Assembly (NCBI GenBank): GCA_946902985.2
Contig: OX336392.1
Location: forward strand, 24,372,982 to 24,436,981
Length of the DNA stretch: 64,000 nt
Source of the DNA: Meconema thalassinum
Taxonomy: Eukaryota > Arthropoda > Insecta > Orthoptera > Tettigoniidae
Direction of reading: 5' to 3'
The notes under the pieces were generated by a model. The model did no database searches. It was not told the origin of the DNA and was given only the letters and a program-made list of their open reading frames with translations. How positions within the stretch are numbered: position 1 is the stretch's first letter; each line of letters begins with the position of its first letter. This document shows positions 44,711-56,922 of this stretch, piece by piece. The translations under genes and the position numbers were made by a program.

Positions 44711-46206
44711 AACAAGTAGTTCCGTGAAGATCTATACAGCCTATTTTCATATATCCTGCTCATGTTAATTGCCTCTATCAACATACAACATTTCAGTTTA
44801 ATTGCTGTAACAGATTCGTAGATATTGAGAACCGTCTAAATATTTCATATGGTCGCCAGGTTGGATTTTTATTTTTGTACTATTACATTAATATTATTGT
44901 GTACGTGTGGTATTCAAACTTCAATCGCATGATTAGAACACAAGAAGTAAAAACGAGATTCTAAAATTACGCACAGCAGCCATCTTGTGATTATGCAAAC
45001 AATTGAAATAAATTAGATGCCAGTGGATCAACATTTGTATAAGCATTTAACGTGAAACATTTCAGGGCACTCGGATAGTTAATTCGCGAGAAACGTCCAT
45101 TTAAATATTTATACTTCGCGTCGCCGCCATGTTGGATTTGTGCTCACCAGGTTACTCAAAGTCTTATGGGTGAACATATGTTCATAGTCTCTATGAACAT
45201 AAAAAAAATCTGTTTGGTTGCTGTGAAAGATTCATAGATATTGAGAACCGTCTAAATATTTCGGAAGCTCGCCGTGTAGGATTGTTATATGTATAGGCCA
45301 TAGAGTTATGTACCATTCAAGGACAATTATTGCCTAGGTTCATTATTTAAACTTTCACTTCGATCGCATGACTACGACACAAGAAATAAAAACATAATTT
45401 TAAAATTTCGCACAGCCGCCATCTTGAGGTTATGTAAACAATTGAATTAAATTAGATTGCAGTGCATTACAATCTGCAAAATCATTTACTGTACCACATT
45501 TCACTGCGCTCAGAGAGTTAAATCACGAGAAAAGTCTATTAAAATATTTCAAATTTGCTTGGTCGCCATGTTCGTTTTGTACTTTACAGGTTTATGAAAT
45601 ATACATAGGAAAACTTGTATCAGTACCCTTTATCACCGTACAAGATTGCAGGGTGATATCTATAATAGTTTCGGAGATATAGAATGTCAGTGAAATATTT
45701 CGCACACTGCCATTTTGAGGTTATGTAAACAATTGAACTAAATTAGACTCCAGTGCTTTACAATGTGGATAAACAATTGCTGTACCCAGTTTCATTACGT
45801 TTGGGTAGTTAAATCGCGAGAAAAGTCTATTTAAAATTCTCAACTTCGCTTGACCGCCATGTTGGTTTTGTAGTCACCAGGGTTTTGAAAGTCTCATAGG
45901 TGAACTTCTAGTAGTTCCCTTTATCACCGTACACAACTTCAAGGTGATATCGGTAATAGTTTCGGAGATATTGAATGCTAGTGAAATATTTCGCACAGCC
46001 GCCATGTTGGATTGGTGAGACGTAACAAAATTTGAAGGGCACGGTCGAGGTCGCCGGGATTAGTGCTATGAACTTACCGAGTTTCATTGAAATCGCCCCA
46101 GCCGTTTAGATTTTATTAGGGGGACACACACACACACACGCACACACACACGGACAAAAGGTGATCTCATAGGCCTATTTTTTCAAAATTGAAAATAGGC
46201 TAAAAA
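44711..46206 (-). mobile_element. Helentron/DINE-like element, family A, copy A3, inserted in a LINE
   Basis: It runs from AACAAGTAGTTCCGTGAAGA to AAAATAGGCTAAAAAT. Removing it joins the LINE codons ATT ACA ATA and AAT GAA TAC, so the target was a short A run (T run on the other strand). It carries the full family-A body with seven GCCGCCAT-type positions. Confidence 0.85.
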
Positions 46207-46792
46207 TGAATACAAAGCTTTCAGAAACAAATTAAATAAGCTAATAAACAAAACAAAACATCAATATTATAAAAATAAGATAAATAGTTCCAAAAACGAT
46301 AATAAAGGAATGTGGAAAGTTATTAATGATATAACAGGTCGGAAAACACAAACTGTCAATGAAGTCATAAACAAACACTTAAGATTACCTTATACTAACG
46401 AAGTGATAGTCAATAAATTCAACAATACCTTTGGTGAAGAAATAAACAGCCTAGCTCATAACTGTAGTATCAACATATGGCAATCAAATAGAAACACATT
46501 AATGAATTCATTTACATTACTTGAAACTGATGAACATGAGATAGAAAACATAATTAAGGAATTAAAAACAGACAAATCGCCTGGGGTGGACAATATACGC
46601 TTGAAAGACATAAAGGCAACATCCAAAAAAACTATACCAATCATAATACATCTCATAAACAAGATATTCGAATCAGGCACAATACCAAAATATATGAAAT
46701 ACACAATTATTAAACCAATATATAAGAATGGCGATCACTTAGACTTTGGCAACTACAGACCAATATGAATTTTATCAATCCTGCACAAAATA

Positions 46793-47560
46793 ATGGAAAA
46801 ATGCTTGGATAAGAGATTGAAGAATTTCCTAAATAAATATGATATTTTAAAGGGACACCTATACGGTTTTAGGAAGGGAAAAAGTACTGAACTACTCCTG
46901 GCTGAATTTGCCAATGTAATAAATAATGCCTTAAATAAGAACAATCACATAATGGTACTTTTTCTTGATTTTTCTAAAGCATTTGACACAATACATCACA
47001 ATAAACTACTTGCTAAATTACACAATATTGGAATAAGAGGCACGACTTACAAACTATTTGAAAGCTATCTGAAAAACAGGGATATGGCAGTTATGGTCAA
47101 TAACACTATTAGTGACGCAGTAGAAGGAACACGGGGTATCCCTCAAGGCAGTATTATTTCACCTACACTATATAACCTGTTCGTAAACGACATGTATGAA
47201 ACCATTAAACACAGTAAAATATTTATCTATGCTGATGACACCACTATATATACCATACATAAAGACTCTAAAACAGCTTTTGATAGACTTCAAGAAGACT
47301 TCAATATCATCACAAGATGGTGTCATGACAATAATTTGTACATAAATACAACAAAATCTAAAATAATGCACATCAGAGTTGATCACTTCACACAAGAAAA
47401 ATACAAACTAACGCACCACAGCATATCATGCATACACCAAAACATCCTGGCAGGTTGCAAATGTAACACCTTCATAAATAGTACTTCGACACAAAAATAC
47501 CTAGGAATTACCCTTGATGAACACTTTAAAATGAATACACACACAGTAAACATAATTTAA
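46793..47560 (+). pseudogene. Reverse transcriptase palm of the CR1/jockey-like LINE
   Basis: This 255-codon open piece carries RT motifs from LYGFRKGKSTELL through the catalytic Asp of motif A (LFLDFSKAFDT), the PQGS block and the YADD catalytic pair, to the thumb-like KYLGITLDEHF. Both catalytic motifs are intact. The Met at 46,793 is internal: the frame opens directly after a TGA that replaces a codon just after FGNYRPI. Downstream a TAA after HTVNII is followed in the same frame by KKLRANLYTFYNLRFYVDRK and more LINE C-terminus to about 48,021. One or two substitutions therefore separate it from an open frame over this part, but the 5' end is truncated. Confidence 0.85.
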
Positions 47561-48184
47561 AAAAAACTAAGAGCAAACCTCTACACCTTCTACAATCTCC
47601 GATTTTATGTAGATAGGAAAACTTACAAAACAATTTATAGTGCTCTGATTGAAAGCAAATTAAGATATGCTATAGCAGCTTGGGGAAATCAAAACACAAC
47701 TTTAATTAATAATCTTCAAGATAGCCAAAACAGGTTCTTTAAATATTTCACTGATATCCCTTATTTTAATATTAAAGAGTTATTCCAAATTACTGTACTG
47801 AATCTCTACTACCATGATCCAAGATTCAGGCATAAGGTCTCTCACAACATACAAACAAGAGCCATAACAAGTACTAAATATGTAAAACCCTTATCTATAA
47901 ATAGCTATGGTTTCAAGAGACTAGATTATATTATACCATCACTACTTAATGAACTACCACCTGGATTGACGAACATTAACAACAAACAACTAGCTATAAG
48001 TCGCATTAAAAATATTACTTAACCAAACATTAACTCATAACATAAATTTGTTAATATAACTACCATAGTGTAACTTTTTGTGTCTTTAATTATTTACATT
48101 AATACTTTATCATTATCATAACAAAAAAATGCATGCACTCTTGTATTGAAATATAATCTATATATATGTTGTAAATAGTAATTA

Positions 48185-48232
48185 ATATGTCTCACAGATA
48201 ATCTGTACTGTCATCAGATTCGTGAGACATAT
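48185..48232. other. Stem-loop in LINE 3' UTR
   Basis: ATATGTCTCAC (48,185-48,195) pairs perfectly with GTGAGACATAT (48,222-48,232), and AATCTG (48,200-48,205) with CAGATT (48,215-48,220), leaving a 9-nt loop and a small internal bulge. It lies about 70-110 bases before the tail, where a LINE RT recognition hairpin would be expected. Confidence 0.75.
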
Positions 48233-48300
48233 CACAATAATGTAACATAAATAGTATTCCATAAATAAATTAAATTAAATTAAATTAAATTAATTAAATT

Positions 48301-48680
48301 ATTATTATTATTATTATTACTACTACTATTGATGCCTTTTTGTTGCGAGGTTAGGGCTCTTGATCCAATCTTACACTTACAATGCAACTTATTGCAAGAA
48401 AATATGCGTACATGTCATTCTTAACCCACCACACTTAAATACTAGAATTTCACTAAAAACTAAGCTATAAACATTGTTTAAGGTAATAACAATTTAAGAA
48501 GGTTTAAGAAAGTTTTACTATGCCAGGTGAATCAGCTGCCCCTAACATCTTCTTCTACTGCTTCGTGACGGCCAACTAAGGTCACGGCTTAACAACTGTT
48601 TCTTCTGCATTTTAATGTTGGCCCAGTACTCTTTCATTCGCAATCGATGATGCACCCTTCTCTCCACGCCTTCCCGGTTT
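48301..48680. other. Unassigned, with a single F-type terminus
   Basis: An (ATT)n/(TAC)n run opens the segment. CCAGGTGAATCAGCTGCCCC at about 48,522-48,541 matches the left terminus of the composite element at 39,131. No second end is seen. Confidence 0.4.
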
Positions 48681-49769
48681 TGGCCTATTTTCATTTATGA
48701 GAAAGTAGGCTTATGAGACCACATTTTGTCCGTGTGTCTGCCTGTGTGTGTGCGTATGTGTGTGAATCGTGTGTGTGTCCCCCACTAATAAAATCTAAAC
48801 GGATGGAGCGATTTCAATGAAACTCGTCACGTTCATAGCATATTCCGGACACCGACTGTGCACTTGAAATTTTGTTACATCTAAGCAATCCTACATGGTG
48901 GCTGTGCGAAATATTTCACCAGCATTCAATATCTCCTAAACTGTTACAGATAGCACCCTGGAATTTTGAACGGTGGTAAAGGGAACTACTAGAAGTTCAC
49001 CTCTGGGACTTCTGAAAACATGGTAACTAAAAAACCAACATGGTGGCCAGGCGAAGTTGCAACTTTTAAATAGACGTTTCTCACGATTTAACCAACCAAA
49101 CGCTATGAAACTTGGTACAGTATATTTGTATACACATTGTAATGCACAGATATCTAACTTCGTTCAATTGTTTACATAACCTCATGATGTTGGCTGTGCG
49201 AAATATTTCACCGGCATTATATAACTCTGAAACTATTAGAGATATCACCCTGAAATCTTGTACATAGATAAAGGGCACTACCGGAAGTTCATCTACATGA
49301 CGTTACAGACCGGTTATTTACAAAACGAACATGGTGGCCAAGCGAATTTGAAAGTTTTAAATGGACTTTTCTCGCGATTCATTGATCCAAACGCAATGAA
49401 ACTGGGTATAGCAAATGTTTCTACACATCGTAATGCACTGTTATCTAATTTAGTTCAATTGTTTACATAACCTCAAGATGGTGGCTGTGCGAATTTTAAA
49501 ATTAAGTTTTTATTTCTTGTGTCGTAATCATGTGATCGAAGTGAATGTTTGAATAATGAGCCTACGCAATAGTTTTCCTTCAATGGTACATGACTCTATA
49601 GCCTGTACCTAAAACAATCCAACATGGCAACCATCCGAAATATTTAGACTGTTCTCAGTATCGACGAATCTATTACAGAAATCAAACTGAAATTGTGTAT
49701 GTTTATAGAGACAATTAACTTAACCAGGATTATGAAAATAGGATTTAGTTCTTCACGGAACTACTTGTT
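48681..49769 (+). mobile_element. Helentron/DINE-like element, family A, copy A6 (short form)
   Basis: It starts TGGCCTATTTTCATTTATGA, then a (GT)n tract and CTAAACGGATGGAGCGATTT. Modules follow in inverse orientation to A1. It ends GAAAATAGGATTTAGTTCTT and CACGGAACTACTTGTTA, the hairpin AGTTCTTCACGGAACT being intact. Confidence 0.82.
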
Positions 49770-51450
49770 AATTATTTATTTATGATCATGCTTTTAAACT
49801 TTTAACTTCAATCGTGTTTATTTAAAAAATAAATTGTATCAATCACCTCAGGTCAAGGAGAAAATCATATATATTATTTCAGTAGTATAGATCCCTCCTG
49901 CGGCGCTCACAAGCGACCGATCGTGACAAATGAGCATTCAAATGAAAGAGAATACACATTAGCAGTGACGAATTGCACTCTAATTTCATAAATATCTATA
50001 AATTCTATAAAGAATGATTTTTAAAAAATGTACGAAGTATGCGAGTTGCCGATACTGTTGCTGTAGAAAAATACGCTCCATAATTGCTGTCCACTTCACA
50101 CTTTGGCCGCGTTGATGCCTGTTTCATGTCATTTTAACATTCTGAGGTCTTTCCTTTATCATTTTGCATGGATTTCAGAAACATTAAATAAACTTAAAAC
50201 TATTAAACGTTAATTCTTTTACAGGTTTTTCTTCTGCATTCTAATTTCATAAATATCGATTGTTGTAAGAAGTGTGCGATTTGCAAATACTGTTGCTGTA
50301 ACATGCTGAAATTATGAGTTGTCGTCTAAAACTTTAAAATTATTAAACGTTAATTCTCTTAAAGTTTTTTCTTCTATTATAAACCTATTGGGGAAAGTGC
50401 CTTAACCTCCCTATGAAGGCTTCAAAAAAGATGTTATATTGGCCTTCACGGCCAGTCCACTAGTAGAAATAATATTTTGTTTACAGCACTATTAACACTT
50501 CCAAAAGAAAATAAATCTGAAAGATTCAACCATCGGCATCCTTGATAATACATGCGAGTCTCGGTTCTATAGCGAGGGTCCTCATTATAGTAGGTGGTTA
50601 ACATACAGACCCCTAACCTATAAATGCTTAATAGTTATGATATCTCCTTGTAGAACCGTTTGGCTGGCAGAGTTTTAATTCACTGGCTGTTTGAGGCGCA
50701 GGTGCGCTTCATAGAAAGGGAGGTAGACCTAGAGTATCTTGGTGTACATCCGGCCTTAGAATTCCACAGCTTCCGGTGCAGATTGTAGCCAGCCAGCTTC
50801 CCTGTCTCTCCCCATGCTAGCTCGACGTTCAAATTAAACGTTTAATCGGATTTCTTCCAGGGCGCACTCCTGGATTCAATTAATGACCGACGTACCTTCT
50901 TAATTCGAGCAGGCGGGCGGGCGGGTGGCTGGCTGGGACTCCAGCAGCCTGGACAATATGTCCCTGATTTGTTCTGTCTCACTATCAGCTGATGTGTTGG
51001 CGGCAACAACATCCCTCTCTCTCAGCTGATGACCATAACACAGCAAGCTCGATAATACACTACAAACTGAATAGCAAGAGGAACGTTTGTGAATGCACTC
51101 ATGCTCAAAAAAAAAAAGGGAAAAAAACACAATGTTCACTTTCAAAATATGAAATAAGACGTAATGTGCTCCTAGATGGCTAGCGAGTGTTATAAATTAA
51201 AATAAATATAATAAGGCTTTCACGGCCCGGATTACTATATAAATAATTCATGATTTGGGGCTAATGCCGTGTGAAATTAGCCCCAACAACCTGAATTATG
51301 TATATAATTAAAATAATGTTTAAAATTTAAAATATAAAAATTAACATTAAAAAAAATTCTAAAATGTAATTTAAAAAATTTAAAATATGGGAATTAAAAA
51401 ATTTTAAGAAATAAAATTTTAAATTAAAAATGAAATATTAAGAATTAACA
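49770..51450. other. Unassigned AT-rich region with a tandem duplication and a hairpin
   Basis: 49,975-50,100 and 50,238-50,330 share TCTAATTTCATAAATATC and GATACTGTTGCTGTA-like text. ATTAAACGTTAATTCT occurs twice (about 50,202 and 50,344). A hairpin with TTGGGGCTAA/TTAGCCCCAA and AATAATTCA arms lies at 51,241-51,300. A CGGGCGGGCGGGTGGCTGGC-rich segment lies near 50,915. No gene is recognised. Confidence 0.45.
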
Positions 51451-51608
51451 AGAACCAAATAGTCCATTTTCATATATCCTAATTATATTAATTTCCCTAT
51501 CAACATCAGTTTGATTGCTGTAATAGATTCGTAGATACTGAGAACCGTCTAAATTTTTTCGATGGTCGCCATGTTGGATTTTTATTTAATATATGTAGGC
51601 CATAGAGT
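51451..51608 (-). mobile_element. Helentron/DINE-like family A fragment, copy A8
   Basis: It begins AAGAACCAAATAGTCCATTT and continues through TCATATATCC, GAGAACCGTCTAAAT, GGTCGCCATGTTGGATTTTT and ATATGTAGGCCATAGAG, then stops. It covers only the end nearest the AACAAG terminus. Confidence 0.7.
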
Positions 51609-52015
51609 TGCCTTGGAGGCTGGATTTAGACAGCTCCTTAACCCGGTCCATGAGGCAATCCTAATTGGCTACATGGATAATTCTTGCCAGGCGCGTCCAC
51701 GTCGCGGGTGTGGGCAACGGTACTGTAATATACCATGGAACTACAGTACCGGCTAAGTTCTGGTGAAGACCCAGTCCTATGGGGTATAACATAGGCCCCG
51801 TGCACGGGGTTACGTGCGAAGACCTCAACGGAATCTGCAGCGGAGAAGATGGACTTCGGAACGGTGGAGATTGCGGAAGAGGCAACCCAGTACTCAGGGA
51901 ATAGTATGAGTACAGCATCAATCGGCAGCGTCTGTTTCCAAGGTTAGGGGCGGCTGCAAGGGCGTCTGTTTCCCACGTTAGGGGCGGCCTGTATATTAGC
52001 TGGCAGTAGCTTCAT
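51609..52015. other. Unassigned GC-richer segment
   Basis: It contains two copies of GCGTCTGTTTCC(A/C)A.GTTAGGGGCGGC (about 51,927 and 51,961) and CCCCGTGCACGGGG. It looks like part of a repeat but has no second copy in the window. No coding frame is recognised. Confidence 0.35.
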
Positions 52016-52995
52016 AAAATGCCTTTGGGAGTGGCGATCCCATCGTATTTTATTTATCGTTTGGCAATACAAGATTTCAGAGAATGTTACAAAGAAAATC
52101 ACTTTAAAATCCACTGTACATTATTTTTACTATTTACACTATTTACAGTCTCAGGTCTAATGAGTCTATCCATTGGACCACGTCAGGTGTCGCCAACAGG
52201 AAGTCGATCCAGTCCCCTCCATATGCCCTCAGAGGACAGTCAGTTGTAATGTGTTGGATGGTTTGATTAGGAGCACCACAATCACACTGAGGAGACGAAA
52301 TTTTTCCCCATTTGAACAAAGTTCCATTGCATACTCCGTGGTTTGTCCGAATCCTATTGAGAGTTGCCCAAGCCTTCCTAGGCAGATCGGAACCTGGAGT
52401 GGATGTTCTTGTAGGGTCCAGGAAGGAGCTCGACTCAGGACAAGCTTTTAGTGTCCATTCAGTAATCCACTGCATGCTGGAATCAAAATGGTTTCTTACA
52501 AGCCTCTGGGCATGACAAATGGGTGGCTTCCTGGATTTGAGCCTGTTCATTTGGAGAGAGGGGATGTCTTCATGAATTGGTAGTGTAGGGTGATCCATGA
52601 TCTTGTAGTACTCCCGTAGCAAGGCAACTTCTCTACGAAGGTGGGGTGGAAGAATATTGCTGAGGGCTGGAAGCCAATATGCTGGTGTAGTTCTTATACA
52701 GCCAGTGATCAGTCTCATGGTGTTGTTCAACTGGGTGTCAACGAGTTTGACTTGTGGGCTATTGAGCCAAACTGGGGCGCAGTATTCAGCCACAGAGAAG
52801 ACTAGACCTAAGGCAGAGCATCTTGTAGTAGTGGCAGAAGCTCCCCAAGATGTTCCACATAGCTTTAGCAATATATTGTTGCGGCTTCTGATTTTAGCTG
52901 CTGTGCTCTGGAGGTGTTGCTTGTAAGAGAGTGTTCGATCAAGTATTACTCCTAAGTACTTTGGGAACTTGTTATATTTCAAAATCTTCCCCTCG
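52016..52995 (-). mobile_element. Non-LTR retrotransposon 3' end (jockey-like), copy 3
   Basis: The minus strand has a 279-codon frame, 52,143-52,982, beginning MKYNKFPKYLGVILDRTLSY. It runs through LCGTSWGASATTTRCSALGL, AEYCAPVWLNSPQVKLVDTQ and ALNRIRTNHGVC-like LNRIRTNHGVC, and on to the knuckle CDCGAPNQTIQHITTDC and the end SLDLRL. It starts just before the YLGV motif, so the palm is absent (5' truncation near 52,995). A short 3' UTR ends with an AATAAA-type signal (GATAAATAAAATACG) near 52,050. This copy is unbroken over the part it retains and serves as reference for the 14-kb fragments. Confidence 0.87.
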
Positions 52996-52996
52996 A

Positions 52997-53155
52997 ATTA
53001 GGTAGATTTCTTTAGAAAGCTAACTATTGCAATGGGTCCCATGTTTCGACTTCCGGAAAATTTCGACATATCTTCGCGTTTCACATCCCCCAGACCCCAA
53101 AACCACCGTCAGTTCAAAAGTTTATATATAATTTATGTATATATGTATCTATCTA

Positions 53156-53193
<38 letters not shown>

Positions 53194-54917
53194 TTTCTTG
53201 TGGACACGATAACTGCCGTAATTTTGCACCAATTACTTTGAATTTTTTCCAAAATATGTATCCCTATAAAATCTCGGTCGAGTTCGTTAATGGGCAAAAT
53301 CGGTCAAAGGGGGTAAAAATGGGGGGCTTTTTTCGAAAAAGTGAAATATCGCTATAACTCTCTTAATACATGAAATATCGAATCCCTTCAAAGTTCATAA
53401 TATGTGTCGGATAAGTGCGAAAAATTTATGTCAAATAAGTTTTTTGATAGCACCAACCATTGACCAAAGGGGTGGGAAAAAGTGGGTTTTTCGGGAAACA
53501 TTAATCATATCTCTGTTAATAGGCACAATATCAAACCCGCACAAAATGGACAATATTCCTCCAATAATTACCTAAAACTTTTGTCTGAAAGAATTTTTGA
53601 TATGACCCACCATTACGCCACGGGGTGAACAAAATGATTTAAATTATAAGAAAATGCCAAGTGCCAAGAGAGGTTGCCATGACAACTTTACTTTTAATTG
53701 ATAAGGATGACCATCAGCAGTTGCTATGACAACGCCACTGCACGAGATCACATTCAGTTTTCATATGTCAGTGGGAAGCGACTTCGGTATCGGAACTGGT
53801 AGCATGCTGAACTTCTATGCCCAAGGTCGCGGGTTCAAACCCGGCTGAAGTCGTCGGATTTACTAAGAGCGCTAAAAAACCTGAGTTTGCTTTCCTTCGG
53901 AGGGGAAGTTCCAACGTTCGTTGCGAGTTGCTGATTGAGGTGGCATCTAGTAGCCAAGTTCACAGCTAGGTGTCGTTGACGGCAGTATTTTAGGTAGATT
54001 TCATTAGAAAGCTAACTATTGCAATGGGTACCATGTTTCGATTTCCGGAAAAATTTGACATATCTTCGCGTTTCACATCCCCCAGACCCCAAAACCACCG
54101 TCAGTTCAAAAGTTTATATATAATTTATGTTATATATGTATATCAGTTTCTTGTGGACACGATAACTGCCGTAATTTTGCACCAATCACTTTGAATTTTT
54201 TACCGAATATGTATACCCATCAAATCTCGGACGAGTTCGTTACTGGGCTAAATCGGTCGAAGGGGATGAAAATGGGGGACTTTTTTTTTCGAAAAATGAA
54301 ATATTGCTATAACTCTCTTAATATGTGAAATATCGAATCCGTTCAAAGTTCATACTATGCGTCGGATAAAGCTCAGAAATTTATGTTTGAAACGTTTTTT
54401 GATAGCACCAACCATTGACCAAAGGGGTGGGAAAAAGTGTTTTTTTTTTCGGGAAACATTAATCATATCTCTGTTAATAGGCACAATATCAAAACCGTAC
54501 AAAATGGACAATATTCCCCTAATAATTACCTAAAACGTTTGTCTGAAAGAATTTTTGATATGAGCCACCATTGCGCCAAGGGATGAGAAAAATGATTTCG
54601 GAATTATAAGAAAATGCCAAGGGCTATCAGTGGTTGACATGGCAACACTACTAAATTGATGAGGGATGAGCCATCAGACGTTGCCATGACATCTGACTAA
54701 GTGTGAAGTGGCTTCGGTGACGTAACTGGTAGCATGCTGAACTTCTATGTCCAAGGTCGCGGGTTCAAAGCCGGCCAAAGTCGTCGGATTTTCTAAGAGC
54801 GCTAAAAATCCCTCAGTAAGCTTTCCTTTGGAGGGGAAGTTTCAACGTTCGTTGCGAGTTGCTGATTGAGGTGGCATATAGTAGCCAAGTTCACAGCTGG
54901 GTGGCGTTGACGTTAGT
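52997..54917. repeat. Tandem duplication of a ~0.93-0.99-kb unit carrying a SINE-like head
   Basis: TTAGGTAGATTTCTTTAGAA opens unit 1 at 52,997, and the same with CATT for CTTT opens unit 2 at 53,991. Blocks such as TATCTTCGCGTTTCACATCC, GTTTCTTGTGGACACGATAA, CATTGACCAAAGGGGTGGGA and AATGGACAATATTCC follow in both. Each unit ends with the tRNA-like head of repeat G (GCATGCTGAACTTCTATG, CGCGGGTTCAAACCCGGC, about 53,770-53,984 and 54,712-54,917). Unit 1 alone has a (TA)n tract (53,150-53,192). No protein is encoded. Confidence 0.85.
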
Positions 54918-55105
54918 ATCTGGTAGCAACATTAGGAACTACTGCTTGAAATTTAGCGTCTGCATTCCTTACCTGAATTACAGACTAATACAGCTATCAC
55001 AATTCACACCGTTTATCAGACTGATTCTACACTCACCAAAGTACACGGGGTTATATGACCGCGTTGTCGCAGCCCCTAAACTGAGGAACCAACCAACATC
55101 TCTGC
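54712..55105 (+). repeat. SINE-like dispersed repeat G, most complete copy
   Basis: It has the head with ACTGGTAGCATGCTGAACTT and GGTCGCGGGTTCAAA (B box), the middle AAGTTTCAACGTTCGTTGCG and GAGGTGGCATATAGTAGCC, and the tail CACCGTTTATCAGACTGATT, GACCGCGTTGTCGCAGCCCC and GAGGAACCAACCAAC. The minus-strand copy at 23,870-25,790 confirms the extent. The function is that of a Pol III-driven non-autonomous retroelement, by inference. Confidence 0.65.
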
Positions 55106-55199
55106 GGGAGATATAATTTTGCGAGAAGAAGTAACAGACCGTTACATAGTTACACATCAGTGTCGAAACCTTGCAAAAGGACAGTGTGACCACAAGTAT
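55106..55199 (+). other. Short coding-looking segment of unknown origin
   Basis: One frame reads REEVTDRYIVTHQCRNLAKG and QCDHKY up to the Helentron-like insertion; after it MDSK and a stop follow. It could be the C-terminus of a transposon or host protein split by copy A4. I do not recognise it. Confidence 0.25.
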
Positions 55200-56727
55200 A
55201 ACAAGTAGTTCCGTGAAGAACTGTACAGCCTATTTTCATATATCTTGCTCATGTTAATTGCCTCTATCAACATACAAAATTTCAGTTTAATTGCTGTAAC
55301 AGATTCGTAGATATTGAGGACCGTCTAAATATTTCAGATGGTCGCCAGGTTGGATTTTTATTTTTGTACTATTATATTAAGATTATTGTGTAAGTGTGGT
55401 ATTCAAACTTCAATCGCATGATTAGAACACAAGAAGTAAAAACGAGATTTTAAAATTACGCACAGCAGCCATCTTGTGATTATGCAAACAATTGAAATAA
55501 ATTAGATGCCAGTGGATCAACATTTGTATAAGCATTTGACGTGCAACGTTTCACGGCACTCAGATAGTTAATTCGCGAAAAACGTCCATTTAAATATTTA
55601 TACTTCGCGTCGCCGCCATGTTGTATTCGTGCTCACCAGGTTACTGAAAGTCCTATAGGTGAACATATGTTCATAGTCCCTATGAACATAAAAAATTCAG
55701 TTTGGTTGCTGTAAAAGATTCATATATATTGAGGACCGTCTAAATATTACGGAAGCTTGCTATTTAGGATTGTTATATGTATAGGCCATAGAGTTATGTA
55801 CCATTCAAGGTCACTTATTGCCTAGGTTCATTATTCAAACTTTCACTTCGATCGCATGATTACGACACAAGAAATAAAAACTTAATTTTAAAATTTCGCA
55901 CAGCCGCCATTTTGAGGTTATGTAAACAATTGAATTAAATTAGATGGCAGTACATTACAATCTGCAAAATCATTTACTGTACCACATTTCACTGCGCTCA
56001 GAGAGTTAACTCCCGAGAAAAGTCTATTAAAATATTTCAAATTCGCTTGGTCACCATGTTCGTTTTGTACTTTACAGGTTTATGAATTATACATAGGTAA
56101 ACTTGTATCAGTACCCTTTATCACTGTACAAAATTGCAGGGTGATATCTGTAATAGTTTGGGGGATATAGAATGCCAGTGAAATATTTCGCACAGCCGCC
56201 ATTTTGAGGTTATGTAAACAATTGAACTAAATTAGACTACAGTGCATTGCAATGTGTATAAATATTTGCTGTACCAAGTTTAATTACGTTTGGATAGTTA
56301 AATCGCGAGAAAAGTCTATTTAAAAGTCTCCACTTCGCTTGGCCGCCATGTTGGTTATGTAGTAACCAGGTTTTTGAAAGTTTCATAGGTGAACTTCTAG
56401 TAGTACCCTTTATCACCGTACACAATTTCAGGGCGATATCCGTTATAGTTTCGGAGATACTGAATGCTAGTGAAATATTTCGCACAGCCGCCATGTTGGA
56501 TTGGTGAGACGTAACATAATTCGATGGGCACGGTCGACGTCGCCGGGAATAGTGCTATGAACTTACCGAGTTTCACTGAAATCGCTCCAGCCATTTATAT
56601 TTTATTAGGGGGGGGGACACACGCACACCTCACACACACGCACACACACACACACACGCACACACACACATGGACAAAAGGTGATCTCATAAGCCTATTT
56701 TTTCAAAATTGAAAATAGGCTAAAAAT
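55200..56727 (-). mobile_element. Helentron/DINE-like element, family A, copy A4
   Basis: It is full length, from AACAAGTAGTTCCGTGAAGA to AAAATAGGCTAAAAAT. It is nearly collinear with A1 and A3, with the T run palindrome intact at 56,693-56,720 and a (CA)n tract near 56,620-56,672. Confidence 0.85.
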
Positions 56728-56922
56728 GGACTCCAAATGACAAGAAGGTTACCGTCCCCGTAAGACAATAAAATGTTAAAAATATGTTTAAAATGAAGAA
56801 AAACAAAGTTAATTAATCTCCAATTATAAAATACTTTCACGCGATGAATGAGGTCTGATCCTTCTACGAAAACCTGCATATTCTGCCTATTTTCGCCTAT
56901 CTCCAAGTTTGTCCGGTGAAAT
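56728..56922. other. Unassigned spacer at the 3' side of a LINE fragment
   Basis: AT-rich, no identified feature. The downstream LINE lacks its usual C-terminus, so the junction near 56,950 may be a deletion or an insertion breakpoint. Confidence 0.35.

Larger units (their letters stand above)
44648..48300 (+). mobile_element. Non-LTR retrotransposon (CR1/jockey-like), split by family A copy A3
   Basis: The left part, 44,648-44,710, encodes ERDRIYKTMLRNKDNITI. After A3 the frame resumes at 46,207 with EYKAFRNKLNKLINKTKHQY. Reverse transcriptase motifs follow: KSPGVDNIRLKD, FGNYRPI, LYGFRKGKSTELL, motif A FLDFSKAFDTIHHNKLL, GIPQGSIISPTLYNLF, motif C YADDTT and KYLGITLD, then a C-terminal region ending near 48,021. 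In-frame TGA (about 46,766) and TAA (about 47,558) codons break it. The 5' end, including any endonuclease, is missing. The 3' UTR has a strong hairpin at 48,185-48,232 and ends in (TAAAT)n and (ATT)n. Confidence 0.88.
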
